Positions 1-6,025 of a stretch of 9,102 nt of DNA are shown piece by piece. Every line of letters begins with the position of its first letter. Within the stretch, counting starts at the first letter, position 1. The notes beneath the pieces were generated by a model. It was not told the origin of the DNA. It was given only the letters and a program-made list of their open reading frames with translations, and searched no databases. The DNA is from an uncultured Treponema sp. (GTDB lineage: Bacteria; Spirochaetota; Spirochaetia; Treponematales; Treponemataceae): positions 1 through 9,102 of the forward strand of contig CAKUWD010000116.1 in assembly GCA_934699065.1 (NCBI GenBank), written 5' to 3'. A program made the position numbers and the translations under genes.

Positions 1-860
1 GTAACGAGGCCTGAAAAATTTATAAGATTTTTTTCAAAAGCCGTATACAATAAAAAGAAAGAAGCAAGACCGAAAGATAAAATTGCACCGGTTGTAAAAG
101 CCCTTTGCAAGGCTTCATATTTATTCAACTGTCCCTGAAGGCGTCCAAGCTCAATTGATTTTTCTTCAATCTGCTTTTCACGCTTTTTTCCATAATCATA
201 TTGAATTGTTTCATCAAGGCCTCGCAGGCTGGCAAGAACAAAAGAGTTCAACTCTCCAAACTCATTTCTAAAGTCAAAGCCTTTGGCACTTCCAAGTCTG
301 CTGTTTATAAATGGAATCAAAAGCCCAACAGTCAGATAAGCGGCAGCCGCAAGAAGGCCAGCCCAGATATAAATCTTTCCCAAAAAGACACACATGATTG
401 TACTTACAATAAAGGCAATGGCAACAGGGGAGATTGTATGGGCATAAAACACTTCCAGAAGTTCAATATCACTTGTAATTACAGAAATCAAATTTCCCTT
501 ATCACGACCTTCAAGTTTTGCAGGGCAGAGATGGCGAAGGGCATCAAAAATTTTGTGGCGGATTATTGCAAGCAGCTTGAAGGCAATAAAATGATTACAA
601 TACTGCTCGCCGTAATGAAGAAGGCCACGTGCAACTGCAAGAATAATCAGAAAAGAAAATGGTATGAGACCTGAAGTTTTTTGTGCCAGGGCAAGCAGTT
701 CTCCAGACGCAAAAACCGTCAGAAAGATTGCACACAAAAATCCCGCTACTCCAAGTACAATTGCCAGCAGCATAACCGGAAGCAGAGGTTTTACAAGAAC
801 TATAAGTTTTGCCATAACTATAAGAGCCGGACGGCGCTTCTGATTTTCATAAGTTTTCAT
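1..860 (-). CDS. CydC-like ABC exporter half-transporter, 3' part beyond the window
   Basis: The frame is open for 286 codons from an ATG at 860 to the left window edge, so only the membrane domain is seen and the ATPase domain must lie outside. The start has a strong site (AGGAGG, about 6 bases upstream) and overlaps the TGA of the preceding gene as ATGA. Hydrophobic segments fall at about residues 25-52, 65-81, 143-162, 165-186 and 258-276. The stretch at about 116-145 (LEG, then SVITSDIELLEVFYAHTISP) is what I recognise from CydC-type exporters (COG4987) of Firmicutes and spirochaetes. Family knowledge: CydD and CydC form a heterodimeric inner-membrane ABC exporter, in E. coli for cysteine and glutathione; homologues without cytochrome bd are often just called ABC transporter ATP-binding/permease. 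Pairing with the overlapping upstream gene supports a heterodimer. The substrate here is inferred, not shown. Confidence 0.85.
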   Translation of the reverse strand, partial: MKTYENQKRRPALIVMAKLIVLVKPLLPVMLLAIVLGVAGFLCAIFLTVFASGELLALAQKTSGLIPFSFLIILAVARGLLHYGEQYCNHFIAFKLLAIIRHKIFDALRHLCPAKLEGRDKGNLISVITSDIELLEVFYAHTISPVAIAFIVSTIMCVFLGKIYIWAGLLAAAAYLTVGLLIPFINSRLGSAKGFDFRNEFGELNSFVLASLRGLDETIQYDYGKKREKQIEEKSIELGRLQGQLNKYEALQRAFTTGAILSFGLASFFLLYTAFEKNLINFSGLV

Positions 861-2746
861 TTTGCACCTCCTGCAAAGTCTTCAAGTTCTTTCTGTTTTG
901 TATAGAGCTTTGAATATTCACCAGCTTTTGACATTAACTGTTCGTGACTTCCCTCTTCTGTGATTTTTCCATCCTGTAGGAAGTAAATCTGATTTGACTT
1001 AACCACATTTGCCAGTCGATGAGAAATGAGAATAATGATTTTTGATTTTGAAAGTTCGCGTATAACAGCCATAATCTCTTCTTCACTTTCTACATCAATA
1101 CTACTGGTAGCTTCATCAAAAATGAAAACCTGAGGGTCGAGTAAAAGGGCTCGGGCAAGTGCAAGTCTTTGCCTCTGTCCGCCGGAAAGATTTGAAGCTG
1201 ATTCCAGGAGCTGATAATCTAAACCACCGTTAGCATTTACAAACTCAAGAAGATTCACTTTTGAGAGAACCGTCTCCAATTCTATATCTGCAGCGTTCGG
1301 TTTTGCCATTAAAAGATTATCGCGTATACTTCCCTTAAAAAGATATGCTTCGTGATTTACAAGGACTATGTTTTTCATCAGGGAAGTTTCGGATATCTCT
1401 GTCATTGCCCGACTTGCATTTTCTGTCATTGCCCGACTTGATCGGGCTACCATTTCCGGATCAGATCTCCGGGTCAAGCCCGAAGATGACATATTTTTAA
1501 GAGAAGATGACATAAAGTCAAGTGAAGATGATATGTTATCATGTGAAGAGGACTTATCAATTAATAGAACTTTCCCCTCATAACCTTTATTTCTTCCCAT
1601 CAAAATTCCTGCAATCGTACTTTTGCCGCTGCCAGAAACTCCAACAAAGGAAGTGATACCGCAAGAACATTCAATATTTATATTTTGTAAAATTTTACGC
1701 TCATTATTATAAGAAAAACTGACATTCTCAAATCTGATTGAATTAAGCATCTCCGGGAACTGCCCCATCTTTTCTTCCGGCTCAGGTAAATCCAAAAGTG
1801 CGAAAATCTTATCACTGGCAGCCATGCCATTCATCGCAACATGAAAAAAAGACCCCAAAAGCCTAAGGGGAATAAAAAACTCTGCCGCAAGAAGAATAAT
1901 CATTAAAGCTCCCTGAAGGCTAACATTGCCAGTACGGAATTGCATTAAAGTAACAATCATACCAACAGCAGCACCGCCATAAGCCATAATATCCATCACA
2001 GAAGTGCTGTTGAGCTGCATGGTCAAAACTTTCATCGTAACATGGCGAAATTTCTGAGATTCATTATCCATTTCACCAGCCTTTTTTTCATCAGCCTGAT
2101 AGATTTTTAAGGTTGTAAGCCCCTGAAGATTTTCAAGAAAACTGTCTCCAAGTTCTGCATACAGGCCCCAATAGTTTTTCAAAAGCCGCTTTGCAATCTT
2201 CATTACGACAACAATCGAAAGCGGAATTAAGGGAACACAAATCAAGAGAACTGTTGCAGCCCTCATATTTACAAAAGAAAGAATCGCAAAAAGCGTGAGC
2301 GGACAAATCAGACTATAAAAAAACTGCGAAAGATATTTTCCAAAATAGATTTCAAGCTGCTCGACTCCTTCACTGGCCAGCTGAACTACTTCTGCAGTAT
2401 GAACATTTTCGCGGTAAGAAGAACCGAGTCGCAAAAGTTTTTCGTAAATCTTACTTCGTAAAATACGTTTTACATCGACGCTTGCCTTATAAGAAGTTCG
2501 CGAAGTAAGCCATTCCATCAGAAAGCGGATAAGGACACAAAGTATAATAACAGTTACAAACAATATTAATTTCGGAAAGGTGGTTTCGACAGGCTCAACC
2601 ACCGCTTTATATATTCCAGAAATCATTTCGGAAAGACAGAAAATCAGGACCACCTGTGCAATCAAAGATATCCATTGCCAGAGTACCTGGAGAACAACAT
2701 ACTTTTTTGAGTGGGAAAGAAGTTTTATTAATCTGACCTTAATCAT
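857..2746 (-). CDS. CydD-like ABC exporter half-transporter carrying two in-frame repeat insertions
   Basis: A 629-residue fused membrane and ATPase protein. The membrane domain covers about residues 15-310 (helices near 17-46, 59-79, 141-180, 250-300). The ATPase domain has Walker A GVSGSGKST (369-377), signature LSGGQRQRLAL (520-530), Walker B VFIFDEATSSID (540-551) and H-loop ISHRL (574-578). The Q-loop position reads VNHEAYLF (463-470), with His465 where Gln is usual; I recall His here in clostridial relatives. The ATG at 2746 overlaps the TGA of the upstream gene (ATGA) with AAGG 7 bases before it, and its own TGA overlaps the next start. Two stretches look foreign: VVEPVETT (49-56), and about 398-450, a low-complexity Ser-rich run followed by GLTRRSDPEMVARSSRAMTE. 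The second lies in the beta-subdomain loop, where homologues go almost directly from the Walker A helix to the Q-loop strand. All catalytic motifs and the frame are intact, so the gene is probably functional. Likely partner: the adjacent CydC-like protein. Confidence 0.9.
   Translation of the reverse strand: MIKVRLIKLLSHSKKYVVLQVLWQWISLIAQVVLIFCLSEMISGIYKAVVEPVETTFPKLILFVTVIILCVLIRFLMEWLTSRTSYKASVDVKRILRSKIYEKLLRLGSSYRENVHTAEVVQLASEGVEQLEIYFGKYLSQFFYSLICPLTLFAILSFVNMRAATVLLICVPLIPLSIVVVMKIAKRLLKNYWGLYAELGDSFLENLQGLTTLKIYQADEKKAGEMDNESQKFRHVTMKVLTMQLNSTSVMDIMAYGGAAVGMIVTLMQFRTGNVSLQGALMIILLAAEFFIPLRLLGSFFHVAMNGMAASDKIFALLDLPEPEEKMGQFPEMLNSIRFENVSFSYNNERKILQNINIECSCGITSFVGVSGSGKSTIAGILMGRNKGYEGKVLLIDKSSSHDNISSSLDFMSSSLKNMSSSGLTRRSDPEMVARSSRAMTENASRAMTEISETSLMKNIVLVNHEAYLFKGSIRDNLLMAKPNAADIELETVLSKVNLLEFVNANGGLDYQLLESASNLSGGQRQRLALARALLLDPQVFIFDEATSSIDVESEEEIMAVIRELSKSKIIILISHRLANVVKSNQIYFLQDGKITEEGSHEQLMSKAGEYSKLYTKQKELEDFAGGAK
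1398..1445. repeat. 24-bp partial tandem duplication of the palindromic element's end
   Basis: The 19-base string TCTGTCATTGCCCGACTTG occurs at 1398-1416 and again at 1422-1440, exactly 24 bases apart. On the minus strand this gives SRAMTE twice with an 8-residue period (about residues 436-450). The second copy is part of the full palindrome; the first is an extra copy of its end, consistent with slippage or unequal recombination after insertion. Confidence 0.9.
1424..1491. repeat. 68-bp multi-hairpin palindromic element inserted in the ATPase domain
   Basis: The ends are an inverted TGTCAT (1424-1429) / ATGACA (1486-1491). Inside are three small hairpins: GCCCGA-CTTGA-TCGGGC (1431-1447), CCGGA-TCAGATC-TCCGG (1456-1472) and CGGG-TCAAG-CCCG (1470-1482, sharing bases with the second). 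It is read in frame on the minus strand as SSGLTRRSDPEMVARSSRAMT; the plus strand is also open and gives VIARLDRATISGSDLRVKPE. Both translations look to me like those of dispersed palindromic elements found inside ORFs of Rickettsia (the RPE class), some alphaproteobacteria and Treponema. That match is from memory, not from a search. Confidence 0.8.
1482..1565. repeat. Degenerate 21-bp tandem array, four units
   Basis: Units begin at 1482, 1503, 1524 and 1545 with GAAGATGACAT, GAAGATGACAT, GAAGATGATAT and GAAGAGGACTT. The period is exactly 21 bases, or seven codons. The minus-strand product shows SSS at residues 399, 406, 413 and 420 (SSSHDNI, SSSLDFM, SSSLKNM, SSSG). The first unit overlaps the end of the palindromic element, so the array seems to have grown from it. 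Only the first half of the last unit matches well; the rest is probably native coding sequence (LLID). Confidence 0.85.
2579..2603. repeat. 25-bp palindromic repeat encoding VVEPVETT
   Basis: Perfect 7-base arms GGTGGTT (2579-2585) and AACCACC (2597-2603) flank an 11-base loop TCGACAGGCTC. On the minus strand it is read in frame as VVEPVETT (residues 49-56 of the CydD-like protein), in the loop between the first two membrane helices. I recognise this short palindrome and its peptide from many unrelated bacterial proteins, but could not check its copy number here. Confidence 0.7.
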
Positions 2747-3093
2747 TCTGATACCTTCTTTTGTTTCAGGCTACAAATCAAATGCCATATCGCAAGGCAA
2801 GGATGATAAAAAATAATTCTCGGTCCTGAAAATCTCATTACTTTTCTGATTTTATCACGCATAATAGGACTGTAACAATGAGTTTTGCAGTTTGAGCAGA
2901 ATGTTTTTTCTTTTATATGGGGACAATGCTCACTTCGTTGAACGGAATAGTCTGCAAGGGCGGCACAATCAGGACACAAAGTTTTAGTCTTTCGATTGTA
3001 TAAAGTCTGATGATTTTTTCTGCAATAAAGATGAATCATCTGTGTAACGACATACTCTTCTTTTTTGCGTTTCTTTTCAATAAAAGTCTGCAC
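2743..3093 (-). CDS. YgbA-like protein (nitrous-oxide-stimulated promoter family)
   Basis: A 116-residue cysteine-rich soluble protein. It starts with GTG at 3093 directly after the TAG of the upstream gene (TAGGTG), with GAGGA about 7 bases before. It shows the family pattern: MIHLYCRKNH (19-28), LCPDCAALADYSVQRSEHCP (39-58), FCSNCKTHCYSPIMRDKIR (65-83), then VMRFSGPR (85-92). Cysteines at 24, 40, 43, 57, 66, 69 and 73 suggest a metal or Fe-S site. It matches E. coli YgbA (PF11756), whose gene is controlled by the NO sensor NsrR and which is linked to recovery from nitrosative stress. Its biochemical activity is unknown to me. Its TGA overlaps the CydD-like ATG, so translation of the two is probably coupled. 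Confidence 0.85.
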   Translation of the reverse strand: MQTFIEKKRKKEEYVVTQMIHLYCRKNHQTLYNRKTKTLCPDCAALADYSVQRSEHCPHIKEKTFCSNCKTHCYSPIMRDKIRKVMRFSGPRIIFYHPCLAIWHLICSLKQKKVSE

Positions 3094-3510
3094 CTATTTT
3101 TCCTCATCGGTCGTTTTTTCAGTCTTAACACGGAACATAAAATACCCGATATGACAAATCCAGACAAGAGCAAGAATTATGCAGGGAATCCATATTCCTT
3201 TTCGTGCCATCATAAAAAAGCCGAAGCCCATTACAAGTGTAACCGAAATCAAAATAGAAAGCTTAGTTTTTAAAGTCATGGCTTTTCGCTCAACAAAGGA
3301 TTCTAGATTTTTCTTATAAAGCTTTGTATTTACAAACCAGTTATGAAGCCGCTCTGATGATTTTGCAAAAGCAAAAGTTGTAACAAGATAAAAAGGAACC
3401 GTTGGAAGCACCGGCAAAAACACGCCGATTGTTCCCAGCGCAAGACAGATAAAACCAATTATTAACCAGAAAACTTTAAATGATTTGTTAGCCATAACAA
3501 ACATTAACAT
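3094..3510 (-). CDS. DUF454/YbaN-like inner-membrane protein
   Basis: A 138-residue protein with helices at about 12-33, 85-102 and 107-126 and a charged C-terminal tail. The family motifs are clear: GTIGVFLPVLPTVPF (26-40) followed by FAFAKSSERLHNWF (46-59), as in E. coli YbaN (DUF454, similar length). Function is unknown. The start is uncertain: ATGs at 3510, 3504 and 3495 are all in frame, none has a convincing ribosome binding site, and the motif begins after all three; the ATG at 3495 (MANKSF) is equally plausible. It is the first gene of the four-gene unit running to the CydC-like gene, with no gap before the YgbA-like gene. A strong palindrome lies directly upstream. Confidence 0.85.
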   Translation of the reverse strand: MLMFVMANKSFKVFWLIIGFICLALGTIGVFLPVLPTVPFYLVTTFAFAKSSERLHNWFVNTKLYKKNLESFVERKAMTLKTKLSILISVTLVMGFGFFMMARKGIWIPCIILALVWICHIGYFMFRVKTEKTTDEEK

Positions 3511-3541
3511 ATTTTATGATTAGCTACAACTAACATAAAAT
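3511..3541. promoter_or_regulatory. 31-bp palindrome abutting the DUF454 start
   Basis: ATTTTATG (3511-3518) and CATAAAAT (3534-3541) are perfect 8-base arms, with inner arms TTAG (3520-3523) and CTAA (3530-3533) around a 6-base centre; only A3519 is unpaired. It fills nearly all of the 35-base gap between the hydrolase stop and the DUF454 start. There is no T-run after it on the minus strand, so a classical terminator is unlikely. An operator, or a hairpin controlling translation, fits better. The TTAG-N6-CTAA core has the spacing of DtxR-type sites, a weak resemblance only. Confidence 0.45.
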
Positions 3542-3545
3542 CATT

Positions 3546-4730
3546 TTATCTCTTTTCCCCCCGGCAAATCCAATTCAAAATCTCATCAATCGCAAGTTTT
3601 CCATTTCCAACGTTACAGTGATTTTCCGCTTCTTCTTTTTCAGTAAACAAGCGGAAGGTAAGGCTTTTGACATTTTTGAGCATATTGATCTCTTTTCCTA
3701 TCAGTCTGTAATCAATAAAGTGGTCCTTGCTTGCTCCTAAAATCAGCATATCCTGTGTAATTTTTTCTGCAACAGGTTCAATATCATAGAGTTTTAATTT
3801 TTTTGCATATCCATAAGGATCTTTTGCTTCGTAAGCATAACAACCGTGTTTAATTCCCCAATCGATAATCGGAGATTTTTTCGCTTTTTTCTTGAATACG
3901 ATATTCATTAAAGTATGAGCATGAAGTTTCATAAGTGTATGAAATGCTCTTTGAGTTGAAGCTGACAGTCCGCTCACAAGCACATCCTGAAAACATGGAA
4001 AAATTGACCAGGCAACAACCTTTGTAATTCGTTTATCAAAAGCCGCCGCACGAGGAGCTAAATATCCGCCCAAAGAAATTCCAATAATTGTAACATCCTC
4101 AAGCTTACAAAAATCCAGAATTGCTTTTACAGGCTTTTCCCATTCATGAGTAAAATGCATTCCCTGCAGACGCATTACTCCGCCCTGCCCCGGACCTTCA
4201 AACATATAAACTTCAAAGCCCTGCTCCTGCATATATAAAACAGTAAAAAGGAATTCTTCGAAATAGCTGTCGTTTCCTCCGTGAATTAAAATTGTTCCTT
4301 TGCTCTTTCCTTCTGGGACAACGTGCATTACAGGAAGTTTTACATTTTCGTAAGGAACATCAAACTTCTGTATTCGCGGGTTTTCCCCTTCAAAAAAATC
4401 TGCATAATATTCGTAAAAAAGTTTTGTTGCTTTTTCATAATAAAGTTTTTTGTCAGGATCGCCATCGTACATAAAAAACTCGCTCATGCGGTAATAGGCA
4501 ATAGCGTTGTCGGTGCGTTCTTCTTTCATTGCCTGGTCACCAAGAGCAATCAGTTCGCGTTTCCAGTCGGCACTGTTGTGAATCTTTCCATAAACTTTTT
4601 GAACGTCTTCAAGTCTTCCGCCATCCCAATTTATTACGCGGTTCAACTGATAATTAAAATTGGCTTCATTATTTAAGTTGTAAACACCCTTTTTAAGTGT
4701 GATTGCCTTGGTAACGTCGTATTTTTTCAT
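3546..4730 (-). CDS. Alpha/beta hydrolase, FrsA/DUF1100-like esterase type
   Basis: The ATG at 4730 is preferred over the frame's first ATG at 4778, because AAGGAG lies 8 bases before it and the extra 16 residues (MYFLFVLLFF...) would read through a promoter-like gap. The 394-residue product has an N-terminal helical region (about 1-120) and a hydrolase domain: oxyanion loop IHGGND (149-154), FEGPGQGG (177-184), nucleophile elbow GISLGG with Ser219, likely acid Asp336 in ASKDHF, and His371 in ENHCNVGN. The helical N-terminal region plus EGPGQG resembles FrsA-like/DUF1100 and 2,6-dihydropseudooxynicotine-hydrolase-like enzymes. The extra N-terminal segment probably caps the active site. No signal peptide, so cytoplasmic. 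Substrate unknown. It follows the AraC-type regulator gene, which may control it. Confidence 0.85.
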   Translation of the reverse strand: MKKYDVTKAITLKKGVYNLNNEANFNYQLNRVINWDGGRLEDVQKVYGKIHNSADWKRELIALGDQAMKEERTDNAIAYYRMSEFFMYDGDPDKKLYYEKATKLFYEYYADFFEGENPRIQKFDVPYENVKLPVMHVVPEGKSKGTILIHGGNDSYFEEFLFTVLYMQEQGFEVYMFEGPGQGGVMRLQGMHFTHEWEKPVKAILDFCKLEDVTIIGISLGGYLAPRAAAFDKRITKVVAWSIFPCFQDVLVSGLSASTQRAFHTLMKLHAHTLMNIVFKKKAKKSPIIDWGIKHGCYAYEAKDPYGYAKKLKLYDIEPVAEKITQDMLILGASKDHFIDYRLIGKEINMLKNVKSLTFRLFTEKEEAENHCNVGNGKLAIDEILNWICRGEKR

Positions 4731-4738
4731 TTGAGGTT

Positions 4739-4744
4739 CTCCTT
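4739..4744 (-). promoter_or_regulatory. Ribosome binding site fixing the hydrolase start
   Basis: AAGGAG on the minus strand, 8 bases before the ATG at 4730. No comparable site precedes the in-frame ATG at 4778. Confidence 0.8.
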
Positions 4745-4756
4745 GTGTAAAAAAGA

Positions 4757-4786
4757 GTAACACAAACAAAAAATACAAACTTTCAA
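4757..4786 (-). promoter_or_regulatory. Candidate promoter for the alpha/beta hydrolase
   Basis: On the minus strand TTGAAA (4786-4781) and TGTTAC (4762-4757) are 18 bases apart, with an AT-rich spacer. They end about 26 bases before the ATG at 4730, which leaves room for a short leader with the ribosome binding site. The -10 match is only moderate. Confidence 0.35.
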
Positions 4787-4799
4787 TTAGATGCTATTT

Positions 4800-5522
4800 T
4801 TAACTTTTTATAAATTCAGAAAAAGACAGCCCGAACATTCGTTTACAGGTTGAGGCAAAATGAGAGGGAGAATCAAAGCCAGCATTCATCGCGGCATCGG
4901 TAATATTCTGACCTTGCATGTAATAAAGAAAACCTTTTTTCATTTTATCCAGAGCGATATAACGATGCAAAGAAATTCCCATCTTTTCCTTAAACAAATG
5001 CGATAGCCGGCTTTTAGAAAGGTTCACCTTATTGCAGAGAAGAGAAACAAGATCGCTTGGAATTTCTGGTAATTCTTTAATCGTTTTAAGCACAGTTTTT
5101 ATACGAACATCTACTTTATCATCTTCTATCTTTGAAAGCTCCAGAAAAGAAAGCATTTTGATATCTGCCTCTTTAAGATTTCCATAACAATTCTTCCAGA
5201 TATTCTGAAGCTCTCTGGCAGTATCAGATGTTAATCTCAAGAAAGGACAGCCTTTTAAATATTTAGCCTGAATTTCTGTCGCATACCGTGTAGTTGAATC
5301 AAACAAATAAACAAGCTTTTCACCCTTATCTGCATAAATTGTATGATTTACATCTGAAGCAATAAAAACTGCATCTGCCTGAAATTCTTTATCTTCGACA
5401 ACAACATTCAGCTCTCCACCCAGCGCAATTATAAGATGAACTGCCAGATGAGCGTGCAAATCTGGAGAGCGATATTCCGAACGGAGCAGCATGTGGTCGT
5501 ATTCAAATAAAATATCTGTCAT
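4800..5522 (-). CDS. AraC-family transcriptional regulator
   Basis: A 240-residue protein with a C-terminal AraC DNA-binding domain. The first helix-turn-helix is about residues 157-178 (LLCNKVNLSKSRLSHLFKEK) and leads into MGISLHRYI. The second is about 206-231 (ITDAAMNAGFDSPSHFASTC), ending in the typical FGLSFSEFIKS. The first 80 residues form a small cupin-like sensor domain with HAH (23-25) and His60. That His pattern could hold a metal or ligand, but this is inference. Length fits the short AraC class. It starts 12 bases after the stop of the membrane-protein gene with only a weak ribosome binding site, so it is probably co-transcribed with the genes to its right. Likely targets are its own unit or the hydrolase gene 69 bases downstream. 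Inducer unknown. Confidence 0.9.
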   Translation of the reverse strand: MTDILFEYDHMLLRSEYRSPDLHAHLAVHLIIALGGELNVVVEDKEFQADAVFIASDVNHTIYADKGEKLVYLFDSTTRYATEIQAKYLKGCPFLRLTSDTARELQNIWKNCYGNLKEADIKMLSFLELSKIEDDKVDVRIKTVLKTIKELPEIPSDLVSLLCNKVNLSKSRLSHLFKEKMGISLHRYIALDKMKKGFLYYMQGQNITDAAMNAGFDSPSHFASTCKRMFGLSFSEFIKS

Positions 5523-5534
5523 CTCAACTTCTTT

Positions 5535-6023
5535 CTAAGTCAGCAGTGCAACAAATAATCCCACTACAGCGCACGAAGGAATTCCAAGCAGCGTGCCTAT
5601 ACAGCTCTGTTTAATGTGAAATAAATAATCGTGATACTCTTTCATATCCTCTGTGCCAGGAATGCGCATTCTCTTTGAATGACAAAACCAGATACAATCA
5701 AGAACAAGGGCGTCAAACCAGGTAATAGAAAGCCAGACAATGAATGTATTTAAAAATCCCTGCCAGAAAGTTTCAGCATGATTTATTTTAATCACTACAA
5801 GAACGGCAGCTACTATCAGAACAATTATTGCAAGAGCTTTTCGAACAAGGTCTTTTGCAGAAAATCTTTTTTCAGTTTTTTCGATAAGGCCAAGCTCTTC
5901 ACATTTTTTCCGGATTTCCGGCGGATAATCGCTTATTACACCAATCGGATTTTTTAAGTCCATTGGTACCACAATCAACGTAAAAGCTGCAATTGCAATT
6001 AAACATTCGATTAACAAAATCAT
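5535..6023 (-). CDS. Four-helix membrane protein of unknown function
   Basis: I place the start at the ATG at 6023, two bases after the upstream TAG and 6 bases after AGAGGA; the frame's first ATG at 6044 lies inside the hydrolase gene and has no such site. The 162-residue product has hydrophobic helices at about 1-21, 64-80, 88-112 and 141-161. Between helices 1 and 2 is a charged loop with SDYPPEIRKKCEELG (31-45). Between 3 and 4 is WFCHSKRMRIPGTEDMKEYH (112-131), which looks conserved: I recall similar hypothetical proteins in clostridia with the same CHSKR...IPGTEDM pattern, but no named domain. No catalytic motif is evident. It lies between an acyl-hydrolase-like gene and a regulator gene, with virtually no gaps. 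Confidence 0.8.
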   Translation of the reverse strand: MILLIECLIAIAAFTLIVVPMDLKNPIGVISDYPPEIRKKCEELGLIEKTEKRFSAKDLVRKALAIIVLIVAAVLVVIKINHAETFWQGFLNTFIVWLSITWFDALVLDCIWFCHSKRMRIPGTEDMKEYHDYLFHIKQSCIGTLLGIPSCAVVGLFVALLT

Positions 6024-6025
6024 TT

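Noticed and set aside
201..905. Plus-strand open frames at 201-674 and 681-905
   Set aside because: They lie opposite the CydC-like gene and the end of the CydD-like gene, whose minus-strand reading has clear family motifs. The plus-strand peptides are Lys/Asn/Gln-rich without any recognisable pattern.
1368..1583. Plus-strand 71-codon frame containing VIARLDRATISGSDLRVKPE
   Set aside because: This is the other-strand reading of the palindromic element and its 21-bp array, not a gene; the transporter on the minus strand spans it with intact motifs on both sides.
3511..3545. Intrinsic terminator after the alpha/beta hydrolase
   Set aside because: The palindrome is AT-rich and is not followed by a T-run on the minus strand; the next start codon comes directly after it.
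4731..4778. Longer start for the alpha/beta hydrolase at 4778 giving a hydrophobic N terminus that could pass for a signal peptide
   Set aside because: No ribosome binding site there, while AAGGAG stands 8 bases before the ATG at 4730. The apparent hydrophobic leader is the translation of T-rich intergenic DNA.
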